A stretch of 64,000 nucleotides of DNA from Nitrospira sp. MA-1 (GTDB lineage Bacteria; Nitrospirota; Nitrospiria; Nitrospirales; UBA8639): the NCBI GenBank assembly GCA_032139905.1, contig JAQJDB010000006.1, forward strand, positions 992,001 through 1,056,000. Reading direction: 5' to 3'. Numbering within the stretch: the stretch's first letter is position 1; each line of letters opens with the position of its first letter. The notes under the pieces were generated by a model. It had not been told where the DNA came from, made no database searches, and saw nothing but the letters and a program-made list of their open reading frames with translations. The translations under genes and the position numbers were made by a program. Of this stretch, positions 52,709-61,950 are shown one piece after another.

Positions 52709-54097
52709 TCAATGTGAAGAGGTCTGAACCCATTCAGTCACAGCCCTTGCACAGGCAGAGGCACTCAAGACGGTGCTTTCTAGAGAAGGAGGGAGGAGGC
52801 TGGCCGTCCAGGGGCCGGCAAGAAAGAGATTAGGAATGGGCGTGTGGGGCAGAGGGCGAAATGTGCGGAAACCTGCCAGGCAAGGAAGATAGGGGTAAGC
52901 TGAGTACGTGACGGGTGGCTTACCGGACGGGAAGGATTGCTCAGGAGAAATGTGAAGCATGTTTTTGATATGAGGCCAGACTGTTTCTTTCAGCCAGTCG
53001 TCGGTATGTCCTGAGGATGGGGAAGGGGTAAGGTTAATGCCCGTGATCGATGTCCTGGCGCCATCAGCATTCCGAACGGCCTGGCTGGTTATCCAATCAA
53101 ATACACCGGAGTTGAGGATAAGGCGAGGAGGAAGGAATGTGTCGTTCAGGGTGAATCGGACCGTTGTTCCTGAGGATTCCTGCAGGTGAGCCAAATGGGA
53201 AAAAGAAGAAAAACGAGCCGGGGCTCTTTCCGGCAAGAGTCGAAGAAGCTCTGGAGGGGAGAGAGGCGAGACGTAGATGTCAGCGGTGAGACGTTCGCCC
53301 TTATCCAGGACAATGGCTTGGATGCGTTCCGTGTCGGCTTGAATGAGGGTGATTTCATTTAAGGGATAAAACGTCACGCCTTTTCCAAGTAAGACTCCTT
53401 TAAGCTGTTGTTGTAGATGGTCGAGCATGTCAGGTGAGGCTAGAAATGTCTCTGGTCCATTGGGTTTGGATAACCAGAATCGCGAGAGTACCTCAAGAAA
53501 ATACTCGAGCGATGCCTGGGCCACATCACATCCTAAAAATAATCGACAAAATGGGTTCCAGATACGTTGCCGGGCAAGAGTCGATTGTTGAGTCGAATTC
53601 AGCCAGGATTCAACTGTGAGCATGTCAGGGTGGTGGTCCGGTGAATGGGGATCTTCCCATTTTTTTTCTAAAAAATTTATCAAACGCCATCGATCAGCCC
53701 AGGGAAGGCCACGAAAGCCGGCGAGTCGGATCATGGGATGAAGAGTCGTAATTCCGTGCGGGTTGGATAGCGTCTCTGTTAAGCCTTCGGATGTCCCAAA
53801 CTCCAGCTCAACCGGTTGAATGGATTGGGCTGTATGTTCGAAGGCCAGTTCCTGAAAAAGTGCCCATGTAGCATGGTAAAACCGGGGAAGAATGAGCGGG
53901 GAGGGCTGTGTCATGAGGTGTTGAAAGGATGTTGGAGGTTCCGGTTCTTTCGATTCGGAAAATTGAGGAGAGGATGTTGTCGGAGAAAAAGATCTGTGGT
54001 GTTCGAGAATGGTGATCCGGAATCCGTAGGGGACGAGCCGAAAAGCCGTGAGTAATCCGGGCAGATTTCCACTCAGTATCAGAATGTGGCGTGTCAC
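52709..54097 (-). CDS. hpnE: HpnE-like FAD-dependent squalene desaturase/oxidoreductase
   Basis: This 462-residue protein belongs to the amine oxidase/phytoene desaturase superfamily and, from its place after hpnD, is likely HpnE, which with HpnC converts presqualene diphosphate to squalene for hopanoids. The N-terminal Rossmann strand is unusual: the usual GxGxxG reads SGNLPG in ILILSGNLPGLLTAFRL, followed by a normal acidic end (TILEHH). The C-terminal FAD site shows NLFLAGPWTASLLPPSLEST, similar to the NLFLAGDW of the family. It overlaps hpnD by four bases. The weak dinucleotide motif may affect FAD binding. Confidence 0.78.
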   Translation of the reverse strand: MTRHILILSGNLPGLLTAFRLVPYGFRITILEHHRSFSPTTSSPQFSESKEPEPPTSFQHLMTQPSPLILPRFYHATWALFQELAFEHTAQSIQPVELEFGTSEGLTETLSNPHGITTLHPMIRLAGFRGLPWADRWRLINFLEKKWEDPHSPDHHPDMLTVESWLNSTQQSTLARQRIWNPFCRLFLGCDVAQASLEYFLEVLSRFWLSKPNGPETFLASPDMLDHLQQQLKGVLLGKGVTFYPLNEITLIQADTERIQAIVLDKGERLTADIYVSPLSPPELLRLLPERAPARFSSFSHLAHLQESSGTTVRFTLNDTFLPPRLILNSGVFDWITSQAVRNADGARTSITGINLTPSPSSGHTDDWLKETVWPHIKNMLHISPEQSFPSGKPPVTYSAYPYLPCLAGFRTFRPLPHTPIPNLFLAGPWTASLLPPSLESTVLSASACARAVTEWVQTSSH

Positions 54098-54984
54098 ACT
54101 GATGGGGCAATGTTATGGGAGAGAAATGACCGAATCCAGATATTGGCGGCAATCCCGAGTCGTTGTATGGGGGCGACCCGAATCCGTGGGCCGAACACCT
54201 GATAATGTTGGTCTTCGAGTTGTGTGAGGATGCGGCTGTAGACCCCACGCATGATTTCGGAAACCACCAGGGACTTCTGGTCGGTGGGGGGAAGGGTTTG
54301 GAGAATTTCTTGAGCTTGGCGGTAATAGGTGTGAGCTCTTTCGCATTCAAATTTTACAAGTTCAACCAGCGCTGGCGATTCTTGTTGACCCAGGAGTGCT
54401 TCCTCCGGGTAGCCGAATCGCTGTAAGTCCTCTAGCGGAAGATAGATGCGGTTCTGTTCGGCATCCCCTTTGAGATCGCGAAGAATATTGGTTAATTGAA
54501 ACGCCAATCCCAAATTGACCGCATAGTCTTCTGCCGCAGGGGATTGGGTTTGGAATATCTTGAGGCAAATGAGCCCAACCACCGACGCAACCCTGTAGCA
54601 GTATTGATAGAGATCGGCAAACGACGCAAACCGATTGGTCGTCAGATCCATTTCGACGCCAGAAATTAATTCTTGAAGGAGTGCTTCCGGAATATCGAAG
54701 GTCTGTAGGTGGGCGGCGAGGCTCGTCGTGACCGGTTGGGTCGGGTGGCCTTGATAGGTGGCCGTCAATTCTTGTCGCCATTTGCGGACTTCTTCGATGG
54801 GATGGCTTCCCGGTGCCGGTTCATCAACCGCGCTATCCACCATTTTGCAAAAGGCATAAATGGTATACATCGCTTCCCGCCGCTGCTGTGGCAGGAACAG
54901 AAAAGAGTAATAGAAATTGCTGCCACTTTCTTTCGTATATTTTGTGCAGAACGTCTGCGCTTCAATAGGAGTCATCGGCTTCAT
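54094..54984 (-). CDS. hpnD: Presqualene diphosphate synthase HpnD (squalene/phytoene synthase family)
   Basis: This 296-residue prenyl-condensing enzyme has the first aspartate-rich region YAFCKMVDSAVDEP and the second, QLTNILRDLKGDAEQNRIYL, which bind diphosphate through magnesium. With hpnE it forms a two-gene unit (ATGA overlap). HpnD is assigned over phytoene synthase because of the hpnE-like neighbour; hpnC and the cyclase shc are not in the window. Substrate farnesyl diphosphate derives from the MEP route (dxr at 40213). Confidence 0.88.
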   Translation of the reverse strand: MKPMTPIEAQTFCTKYTKESGSNFYYSFLFLPQQRREAMYTIYAFCKMVDSAVDEPAPGSHPIEEVRKWRQELTATYQGHPTQPVTTSLAAHLQTFDIPEALLQELISGVEMDLTTNRFASFADLYQYCYRVASVVGLICLKIFQTQSPAAEDYAVNLGLAFQLTNILRDLKGDAEQNRIYLPLEDLQRFGYPEEALLGQQESPALVELVKFECERAHTYYRQAQEILQTLPPTDQKSLVVSEIMRGVYSRILTQLEDQHYQVFGPRIRVAPIQRLGIAANIWIRSFLSHNIAPSV

Positions 54985-55392
54985 GAAGTATTTTCCAAAG
55001 GCGGTGGTCAGTCAATGATCGTGAACCGGGGGTACAAATGAATGGCGGCAACTTTTCAATTTAAGGGCAAGCTATGTCGGACTAAGCCGCTAACGAGGTT
55101 CCCGCGCTGCCCTGGAGGGAAATTTTGAGTCCCCTCTTTTCTACGCATAACTCTGGGTGACTCATCTATTGATCAACAATCTCAATATGGCAACAATCCG
55201 ATTACCGGATATACAACTGATAAACGTCAATGCAGAGTAGCAAGGATTGCGAAGCTCTTCAATGGATGGGAAGAGGGTACTTTTCTGGATGGAGCGGAAT
55301 ATTTTTCAGGTGATTCAACCGCAAGCCGGATGATTCCCGGTAATTGACCCCGGATCCTAAGTGGAACAATGGAACAAGTCCTGCCATCCCAG
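54985..55392. other. Intergenic region upstream of hpnD
   Basis: No gene, tRNA or riboswitch was seen in these 408 bp. The left part should contain the promoter of the hpnD-hpnE-udg transcript, which reads leftward. Confidence 0.45.
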
Positions 55393-55442
55393 TGAAAAAA
55401 TGGGAAGGTTCCTCCTTACCGGATGGGAACCTCTCCTATTTT
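55393..55442. terminator. Bidirectional intrinsic terminator
   Basis: AGGTTCC (55406-55412) pairs with GGAACCT (55426-55432). On the + strand a T-rich stretch (TATTTTTTT) follows; on the minus strand TCCCATTTTTT follows. It overlaps the end of the SH3-like gene at 55436, and so serves as its terminator. Confidence 0.7.
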
Positions 55443-55969
55443 TTTGCCTGTGGTTCGAGCTTATCGGCAGAGATCCAGCCTGTTTTTCCCGTTTGTGTTC
55501 GAACCTGGTAGACCCATCCGGTTGGCTGATATGCTCCATCCAGAATCGTTAATGTTTCTCCTAATTTCACGATGGGACCAGGCGTGGCGTTAGCAGGATC
55601 TCCCATCAACAAGGACCTTCCAAGAATATTCGTAAGTGTTACCTGCTGATTCTCGTGAAAGGTTGGATCTTTCATTCCAATCTTGGATTCATTACCCTTT
55701 TGATTCCTGGTGATGGCAGTTGTCTCAGTGGCGGTCTCTTGGGGCAAAAAGGTATTTGAATTGAGGGCCCAATACGCTACTCCACCAATCACCAATAAAA
55801 GGACGATCCAGAAAAGCGGTTTCCTTGAAGGAGGCTTGGATTGGTTGAGGTCGTCCTCTTCCAATCCTTCGTCGAATTCCAAATCTTTATCAGGCTCCTG
55901 GGCAAAGAGCACGTTCCATCGAGAAGGTTGTTCTGGGGTGAACACCGTACCGATTGTCGAGGTCATCAT
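55436..55969 (-). CDS. Single-pass membrane protein with SH3-like C-terminal domain
   Basis: This 177-residue protein starts at ATG 55969 with AGGAGA 6 bp upstream. An acidic N-terminal part (LEFDEGLEEDDLNQS) faces the cytoplasm, followed by a membrane helix PLFWIVLLLVIGGVAYWAL, a polar linker, and a C-terminal domain of about 65 residues with the bacterial SH3 pattern (VKLGETLTILDGAYQPTGWV, then VRTQTGKTGWISADKL). Such domains bind peptidoglycan or peptides in the periplasm. The exact role is unknown. It diverges from the YjbQ gene. Confidence 0.75.
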   Translation of the reverse strand: MMTSTIGTVFTPEQPSRWNVLFAQEPDKDLEFDEGLEEDDLNQSKPPSRKPLFWIVLLLVIGGVAYWALNSNTFLPQETATETTAITRNQKGNESKIGMKDPTFHENQQVTLTNILGRSLLMGDPANATPGPIVKLGETLTILDGAYQPTGWVYQVRTQTGKTGWISADKLEPQAKK

Positions 55970-56305
55970 GCCTATCTCCTTTTTATTCGTGAGGTCTGCG
56001 AGCGAGTGTCAGTGCCAGATTGGCGTGGGATGAATTTGCCAAATCAGCGGGTTGTGTACGAAGAAATACCCATCCATGAAGTTTATTAACATCACTTCTA
56101 TTTCCTGTCAAATCTTCCAGCCATATCAATGAGGCCACATGGTCGCGTCTTCCCGCGAACAGAACGCCCTGGGGAAACGATCGAGTTCATTCGAAGGTTG
56201 AAAGGATCCGGGCGGTCAGTTGTGCCTGGCAATAATGACGATTGATATCGTGATCGGCGTTATGGAAAATAGACCTGGTATGGAATCTTTGATTTGGGGG
56301 ACATC
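55970..56305. other. 336-bp divergent intergenic region
   Basis: This region separates the SH3-like gene (-) from the YjbQ gene (+) and should hold both promoters. No RNA gene, operator or convincing frame was identified. Confidence 0.45.
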
Positions 56306-56719
56306 ATGAAATCGTATCGAGAAGAACTCTGGTTTCAGACCAAAGAACGAAGGGAATTTCGGAATATTACCCCTCAGGTGGAACGTGTGGTACAACAGAG
56401 TGGGATTCAAGAGGGATTTGTCTTGGTGAATGCCATGCATATCACCGCGAGCGTCTACATTAATGACGATGAACCCGGATTGCTACATGATTATGAACAG
56501 TTTCTTGAGCGTCTGATTCCGCAGACGGGAACGTATCGGCACAACCTCACCGGAGAGGACAATGGTGACGCACATATCAAACGCCAAATCATGGGCCGGG
56601 AAGTTGTCGTGGCTATCACCAATGGACGCTTGGACTTTGGTCCTTGGGAACAAATCTTTTACGCGGAATTTGATGGCAGACGTCGGAAGCGGGTGTTGGT
56701 GAAGATCATTGGAGAGTAA
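56306..56719 (+). CDS. YjbQ family protein (UPF0047, secondary thiamine-phosphate synthase enzyme)
   Basis: This 137-residue protein has the conserved family core: [53 protein letters not shown] and [17 protein letters not shown]. coli YjbQ has weak thiamine-phosphate synthase activity; the true role is unknown. The ATG at 56306 is chosen over a TTG four codons upstream. Confidence 0.92.
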   Translation: MKSYREELWFQTKERREFRNITPQVERVVQQSGIQEGFVLVNAMHITASVYINDDEPGLLHDYEQFLERLIPQTGTYRHNLTGEDNGDAHIKRQIMGREVVVAITNGRLDFGPWEQIFYAEFDGRRRKRVLVKIIGE

Positions 56720-56821
56720 TGAGTTGGCAAACGGGTTCCGGTCATGTGAAAATACCTTGGATATTTTGATGATTTGCCTTTTCAGAAGTATTTTTTACCT
56801 CCGCCTGGATCGTTTACACCC

Positions 56822-57844
56822 ATGAATGCAATGTCTAGTTGGTATCGTCCTGATCCCCTCACCCGGGATTTAATTCATCTCATTAATGCCCGGCGACACG
56901 AACATGGGGATCCCAGTTTAGCCATTGAAGTGTTGCAGGCGTTGCTCGATCAGGACCGCGAACATGAGGTGCTTACCGTTCTTGCAGCCTTAGACGAAAG
57001 TATGGCGGAGTGGTTATTCGATTTGTTGGCGGAAGCGGCCAGCTCGTGTCTGATGGAGGATGAGAGCGAAGACAGCGAGCAGTATGGGATTCTGGCCTCA
57101 TTTGAATTATCACTCCAGGCCAATCTGGAGTTTCCGTTGAAGTTGAAAATCGATCCTGTGGAAACCGCGGATTTGTTACGGAGACATCTGCATGTCCCGC
57201 CAGAAGCCGTGATTACGGTTGAACCAAGGCTTCTTACCGATTCTACCCTGGAATTTTTAAGCTTGCAGAAGATTCACGACCATATTTCCAATCTGGCTGA
57301 TGGACAGCCGCGTCAGGCGATTGCGGCAAGGCTTCATCCACCGGTCGAAGCCACCGCATTTTTATTTTTTGAAATTCTTGGCGTTCCTGACACCACGTTA
57401 CCGGAAGCTCTTTCCGAGGATGATTGTCAGGCAATTATGGATCATCTCGTCAATCAATGTCCCGAAGTGGCCAAGGCGCCTCAATTATTGGAAGCGCCTA
57501 ATTACGCCGCCTATGCCTTGTATGATGCACAAAACGCCGTTCGTCTTCATCGATTGGCTGATGAAACAGCTGCGGTGTGGCATGACCTGGAAGGCCCGGT
57601 TCGAAGTCGCACGGTCGTTCACCTGCATACTCAATGCGGGAATGGCGTGTATATGCCCGTGTGGACGGATCTGTTTGATCCGGATCTACCTGAAGACCAT
57701 GGACCGATTTGGACGTCTCCGGATGTGTGGGTGTTTACGGCCGACTTACCCATTGAATGGCCAGGGGAATTGTTAACCAACCGCCTATTGGCAGAGGGCT
57801 GCACACGATTTGAAAACCACATTGTGGAAGCCACGGACAATTGA
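56822..57844 (+). CDS. Unknown protein of about 340 residues
   Basis: I do not recognise this protein. It is acidic, with helical N-terminal segments (AIEVLQALLDQDREHEVLTV), a middle part with repeated alpha/beta features, and a C-terminal part rich in aromatic residues (CGNGVYMPVWTDLFDPDLP, GPIWTSPDVWVFTADLPIEW). There is no signal peptide, membrane helix or metal motif. The start is uncertain: ATG 56822 or 56831, with a TTG at 56774 also open. Repeated Ala/Leu-rich turns could make it a scaffold, but no function is claimed. Confidence 0.65.
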   Translation: MNAMSSWYRPDPLTRDLIHLINARRHEHGDPSLAIEVLQALLDQDREHEVLTVLAALDESMAEWLFDLLAEAASSCLMEDESEDSEQYGILASFELSLQANLEFPLKLKIDPVETADLLRRHLHVPPEAVITVEPRLLTDSTLEFLSLQKIHDHISNLADGQPRQAIAARLHPPVEATAFLFFEILGVPDTTLPEALSEDDCQAIMDHLVNQCPEVAKAPQLLEAPNYAAYALYDAQNAVRLHRLADETAAVWHDLEGPVRSRTVVHLHTQCGNGVYMPVWTDLFDPDLPEDHGPIWTSPDVWVFTADLPIEWPGELLTNRLLAEGCTRFENHIVEATDN

Positions 57845-57881
57845 ACAATCGTTATGGGGCCTGGCCCATGCGACTTGGGTT

Positions 57882-58727
57882 TTACCGGGCAGCCGCCTGA
57901 CGTAAGTGATCCATCAACTTGGGAGGAACCCGTAGCGAACCACGTCCGGTTCCGACCGAGATATCAGGCTTCAGGGTTCCGTGAAAATCACTGCCTCCTG
58001 TCATGAGCAGGTCAAATTTTTTGGCTAAGTTGAGATTGATTGAAATTTGACGAGCGGAAAAGGTTCCATAGAAGACTTCAAGCCCCCGTAATCCCTGGTC
58101 CATCAACGTCCGGCATGAGGACTCCGTCTTATCCGCACCCAATCCCTCCCAATAGGGGTGAGCAAGTATGGGGATGCCCCCAGCGTCTGTGATCCACGTC
58201 ATGATTTCGGCTGCTTCAGGGACCATTCGTCGAACATAAGCTGAGCCTCTGACCCCCAGGAAGCGATCGAACGCTTCTTTCATTCCCTTCACATACCCTT
58301 TTTCAATTAATACCTGTGCAATGTGCGGGCGACCGATCGTTCCGCTTCCGGCGACATGCTCCACTTCAGCGAGAGAAACCTCTACATGGAGGTTGTGGAG
58401 CCGGTCAAGGATGTGGTGAAGCCGATCAAAGCGTGTCGTGCGAAGCTGCTCAAGCCTGGTTTGAAACTCAGGATCAGCGAGATCAATGAAATACCCGAGC
58501 ATATGCGTTTCCCGCCCTTCAAACTCTGTACTTAATTCAATGCCGGGTATGATTTCAACCGGGAGGTCCTGAGCGGCCTCCATGGCTTCCGTGAGGCCCT
58601 CAGTGGTGTCATGGTCGGTTACCGCCAGGATGCTCACGTTTTGTTGATGAGCAAGCTCCACGAGTGCGGTGGGAGATTCGCTTCCGTCCGAGAAATGGGT
58701 GTGAGTATGAAGGTCGATACGGCTCAT
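57882..58727 (-). CDS. PHP-domain phosphoesterase (YciV/RNase AM family)
   Basis: This 281-residue enzyme has the four PHP metal motifs: DLHTHTHFSDGSESP near residue 5, AVTDHDTTEG, EIIPGIELSTEFEGRETHML, and PILAHPYWEGLG with TGGSDFHG near the C-terminus. Relatives of E. coli YciV (RnmA) hydrolyse 3',5'-nucleoside bisphosphates and 5' ends of short RNAs, using divalent metals. It lies 11 bp downstream of the FolB-fusion gene on the same strand. Confidence 0.92.
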   Translation of the reverse strand: MSRIDLHTHTHFSDGSESPTALVELAHQQNVSILAVTDHDTTEGLTEAMEAAQDLPVEIIPGIELSTEFEGRETHMLGYFIDLADPEFQTRLEQLRTTRFDRLHHILDRLHNLHVEVSLAEVEHVAGSGTIGRPHIAQVLIEKGYVKGMKEAFDRFLGVRGSAYVRRMVPEAAEIMTWITDAGGIPILAHPYWEGLGADKTESSCRTLMDQGLRGLEVFYGTFSARQISINLNLAKKFDLLMTGGSDFHGTLKPDISVGTGRGSLRVPPKLMDHLRQAAAR

Positions 58728-58738
58728 ATGATTGGGAA

Positions 58739-59650
58739 TTATGGTTTGCGTGCTAAGATTCGTGCGGTAAACGCCGGTCCTGAAGAGCCCGCATGATCTC
58801 CTTCGTCATAATGGAGAATGCTGAGCCCTTGAAGAAGTCCGAGTAATTCATTGGATTCAAGACAGAACTCTTTCCGGCGTGGGTGTTGTCGATGGATATG
58901 GTTGTCCAGAAGAAAGGTTTCATACATGATGACGCCACCGGATTTAAGAGCTTTAATGAGTTGAGGAAAAAGAGGCCGGTTCAGGTAGAAAAAGACTAAA
59001 ATGACATCATACATGGCCGTGCCCAAGTCCGGAGGATGTTGCGGGTTCACTTCTAAATCTATGGATTCGGTTGTGATCGAGGACAGACCGGCTTCCTGGG
59101 CTTGTGTCTGAAGCTCATGTAGCGCGTCGGCATCACGATCAATTCCATGAACGGAAAACCCTTTGGAAGCCAGATACAGCGCATGACGACCTCGTCCCGT
59201 TGCCACATCCAACGCTGTTCCGTCAGGAAGTCGTGAGAGGTGGTCTACCAGAAATGGAGAAAGATGCATGAGATCGGTTGAGGCCATTGGTTGGCGTGAC
59301 CGGATCAACTGAACCCCGACTGACCCCTCAATCCTCTTCAACGGAGGGCGGATTTTTCTGACCCATATTTTAAGACGGGTAATGGGAAATTCATCAAACA
59401 GGGCTTGGCAGATTTTCTCCGCCATTGTTTCAATCAGGGAAAAGGCTTGCCCTTCCCCAATGTCCTGAATTCGTTGCGTGATTGATCCATAATCGACCGT
59501 ATCGGATAATTCATCGCTCTGAAAGGCCGATTGATTGGGGCAACGGAAAATGAGATCGACCAGGAGGGGTTGAGGTTGCTGTCTTTCCTTTTCAGTGACC
59601 CCGCATCGTGCGGACAACTGGATACCTTTGACGACGATGGATGATGACAT
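58739..59650 (-). CDS. folB: Dihydroneopterin aldolase (FolB) fused to a SAM methyltransferase
   Basis: This 303-residue protein joins two domains. Residues 1-118 match FolB: GIQLSARCGVTEKERQQPQP, the conserved DTVDYGSI, and FSLIETMAEKICQALF, with RIEGSVGVQLIR at the end; it would convert dihydroneopterin in folate synthesis. Residues about 125-303 match a class I methyltransferase of the TehB type: TALDVATGRGRHALYLASKG (motif I), FSVHGIDRD, and LIKALKSGGVIMYETFL. The enzymes are cytoplasmic. The link between folate and the methyltransferase is not known. Other fol genes are not here. Confidence 0.88.
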   Translation of the reverse strand: MSSSIVVKGIQLSARCGVTEKERQQPQPLLVDLIFRCPNQSAFQSDELSDTVDYGSITQRIQDIGEGQAFSLIETMAEKICQALFDEFPITRLKIWVRKIRPPLKRIEGSVGVQLIRSRQPMASTDLMHLSPFLVDHLSRLPDGTALDVATGRGRHALYLASKGFSVHGIDRDADALHELQTQAQEAGLSSITTESIDLEVNPQHPPDLGTAMYDVILVFFYLNRPLFPQLIKALKSGGVIMYETFLLDNHIHRQHPRRKEFCLESNELLGLLQGLSILHYDEGDHAGSSGPAFTARILARKP

Positions 59651-59768
59651 GGGCCATTATGTCAGAACTTCCTCGTCGTGTGCATGTGATTTTTGAAAAG
59701 AGCCCATAAATAGTCCCAATCGTGTTCCGGAATGGAGGGATTTTGTATGTTCCCTTCAGGAGATGTTG

Positions 59769-60215
59769 ATGAAATTCGGGAAATGGATTTCCCTACAGCC
59801 TGGGATTTGCTGGAACGCTCGCTCGGGCCTGCTGTGGGTTATCGGTTTCCTCGTTCTGCAGGGGTCGTGTGAGTGGAGTGGTCCACCCACCATCATGTTG
59901 ACTGCTGAGGAATTTCGATTTAGTCCTACCCGGATTGAATGGGAATCGGACCAGCCTCTTCGTCTTCTGATTCGGAATCAGGGACGTGAACGTCATGTAT
60001 TTCACAGTCAGGAATTGTTTGGTCCGGATGCTAACGTCCTATGGCATCAGCCAAGGATTGCGCTGCAGGAGACCAATGCCGTTGTGCTTGAGCCGGGTCA
60101 ATCGATTGAGTTGTTTTTTACTGCATCTGCCGGTCTCTATCCCTTTCGATGTTGGATAAAAGGGCACACCGGCATGGAGGGAACGATCCTTATCAAAGAC
60201 CTCTCCTCAAGCTAA
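59769..60215 (+). CDS. Exported cupredoxin-like copper protein
   Basis: This 148-residue protein starts at ATG 59769, with AGGAG about 7 bp upstream; an ATG at 59763 is closer. An N-terminal hydrophobic segment (GLLWVIGFLVLQGSCEW) is a signal, possibly lipoprotein-like, although the box QGSC is atypical. The rest fits a cupredoxin fold with a complete type 1 copper set: His76 (RERHVF), Cys128, His133 and Met136 in CWIKGHTGM. It probably carries electrons or binds copper in the periplasm. It is not next to oxidase genes in this window. Confidence 0.8.
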   Translation: MKFGKWISLQPGICWNARSGLLWVIGFLVLQGSCEWSGPPTIMLTAEEFRFSPTRIEWESDQPLRLLIRNQGRERHVFHSQELFGPDANVLWHQPRIALQETNAVVLEPGQSIELFFTASAGLYPFRCWIKGHTGMEGTILIKDLSSS

Positions 60216-60412
60216 TAGAGATCATCTTGATGAAATCACAATAGGACCACCATCAGGGAACCAGAAAGCCCTGGATCTTCTTGTCGGCGTATATCGTGGC
60301 TTGAGAAGCCCAAAGACCTGAGGTACTTTAATTATCTAGGATTCTTTGGATCTGAATGATGGCGAGAGACAAAACGCTTGCTGGTGGCAGTGAGCCGCCA
60401 GCAAGCATGGTC

Positions 60413-60733
60413 CTATTTGCCTGGAACAGCGTCAATGGAGGTTCTGGCCTGGGCGTCACGTTTGCAACTCGTCGTGGCGATCATTCGTTGGCCTGCAGTT
60501 GCATCAGCGGGAATCCTGGAGATACAGGCTTCAAGCGTGTCGCCCTGCGTGCCAGTAGAGACTCGGGTGGGTCCCGTGGTAACGGCTGTGGTTTCAGCGC
60601 TTGAGGACGGCGAATTAGGTGAAGCTGGAGCGCCACTTGCACCGGTTGCGCCGCCATTCATCTCAGCGCAGCCCATCGTCAAGGTTGCGAGACCGAAAGA
60701 AGCATAGAGGAACAGTGTAGAAAATGATTTCAT
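60413..60733 (-). CDS. Small secreted lipoprotein, unknown function
   Basis: This 106-residue protein has a signal peptide with lipobox-like TMGC (Cys22), then a stretch rich in Gly, Ala, Ser, Pro and Thr, and a short C-terminal part with two more cysteines (TLEACISRIPADATAGQRM, then SCKRDAQ). GAGGAGGGG lies about 8 bp upstream of the ATG. The last 45 residues with conserved-looking Cys pair may form a small disulfide-linked module. No function can be assigned. Confidence 0.78.
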   Translation of the reverse strand: MKSFSTLFLYASFGLATLTMGCAEMNGGATGASGAPASPNSPSSSAETTAVTTGPTRVSTGTQGDTLEACISRIPADATAGQRMIATTSCKRDAQARTSIDAVPGK

Positions 60734-60995
60734 TGGTCGAACCCCTCCTCAATAGATAAACAAGTCGCGAAATATACTTGAGACTCCAAAAAAAAACAAG
60801 GTGTGGAGAGCAAAATCTTCTTTACTGATCTCTACCGCATTTGAGTCGTTTCCCATCCGATAATCTTGACTGATTTAGGGTTTATTGCTAACGTAAAATT
60901 TTCCTCCCTACGCGCAGAAAACGGACGGAATCAATCATGGCGTACCTCATTGCTCGACTGTTCCGGGGTCAACCTAGGGGCCAGGGTCAAGTGTT

Positions 60996-61913
60996 GTGAC
61001 CTTTCAAGACATTATTCTCTCCCTTCATCAGTTTTGGAAATCCCACCACTGCATTTTGACTCAGCCGTATGACACTGAAAAAGGGGCTGGAACGTTTAAT
61101 CCGGCAACCTTTCTTCGCGCGATCGGACCCGAGCCTTGGCGTGCGGCGTATATTGAACCCTGTCGAAGACCAACCGATGGCCGATACGGGGATAATCCGA
61201 ATCGCCTCCAGCATTACTTTCAATATCAGGTGGTGTTAAAACCGGCTCCTGCGGATTCGCAGGATCTGTATCTCCAAAGTCTTGCCCATTTAGGGTTAGA
61301 TCCCTACCAACACGATATTCAATTTCTTCAGGATGACTGGGAGTCTCCCACGTTAGGGGCCTGGGGGTTGGGATGGGAGGTCCGGCTGGATGGGATGGAG
61401 ATCACGCAATTTACCTACTTCCAGGAGATCGGGGGATTGGAGCTGGATCCGGTCACAGTGGAGTTAACGTATGGGTTGGAACGCATTGCTATGTATCTGC
61501 AGCAAGTCGACAACGTGTATGACCTGATGTGGACAGAAGACGTTCGATACGGAGATCTCTATCATGAGTCCGAAGTCCAGTTTTCTGTCTATAACTTCGA
61601 GGCGGCCGATGTGGACTTGATTCAGACCGGCTTTGATCGCTACGAAAAGGAATGTGAGCAGTTACTGGAGCATCCACGGGGATTGGTGCTGCCGGCTTAT
61701 GATTGCTGTATGAAGTGCTCTCATCTCTTTAATTTGTTGGATGCCAGAGGAGCGATCAGTGTGGCTCAACGGACAGGCTATATCGGCAGGGTTCGAAACC
61801 TTGCCAGGAAATGTGCGAAGGCCTATCTTGGTCAACGGGAGCAGATGGGGTTCCCACTCTTACGACAGGCGTCAGCTTCCTCCCGTCCTCATAGAAAACA
61901 ACAGATCATTTGA
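60996..61913 (+). CDS. glyQ: Glycyl-tRNA synthetase alpha subunit
   Basis: This 305-residue protein is the catalytic-core subunit of the heterotetrameric GlyRS. Diagnostic stretches: the N-terminal [53 protein letters not shown] and [22 protein letters not shown] 60996 is the start; AGGG lies 9 bp upstream. The glyS gene begins 37 bp after its stop. No T-box element was found in the 262 bp upstream. Confidence 0.97.
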   Translation: MTFQDIILSLHQFWKSHHCILTQPYDTEKGAGTFNPATFLRAIGPEPWRAAYIEPCRRPTDGRYGDNPNRLQHYFQYQVVLKPAPADSQDLYLQSLAHLGLDPYQHDIQFLQDDWESPTLGAWGLGWEVRLDGMEITQFTYFQEIGGLELDPVTVELTYGLERIAMYLQQVDNVYDLMWTEDVRYGDLYHESEVQFSVYNFEAADVDLIQTGFDRYEKECEQLLEHPRGLVLPAYDCCMKCSHLFNLLDARGAISVAQRTGYIGRVRNLARKCAKAYLGQREQMGFPLLRQASASSRPHRKQQII

Positions 61914-61950
61914 ATCGATGCCCCGAGGCGGGGCTGTGGCAATTAGGCTT

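Noticed and set aside
54163-55041. Plus-strand frames opposite hpnD
   Set aside because: They overlap a confident gene in antisense and have no motif or start signal.
60734-60995. T-box or other leader upstream of glyQ
   Set aside because: No T-box core sequence (TGGNACC type) or terminator/antiterminator pair was visible.
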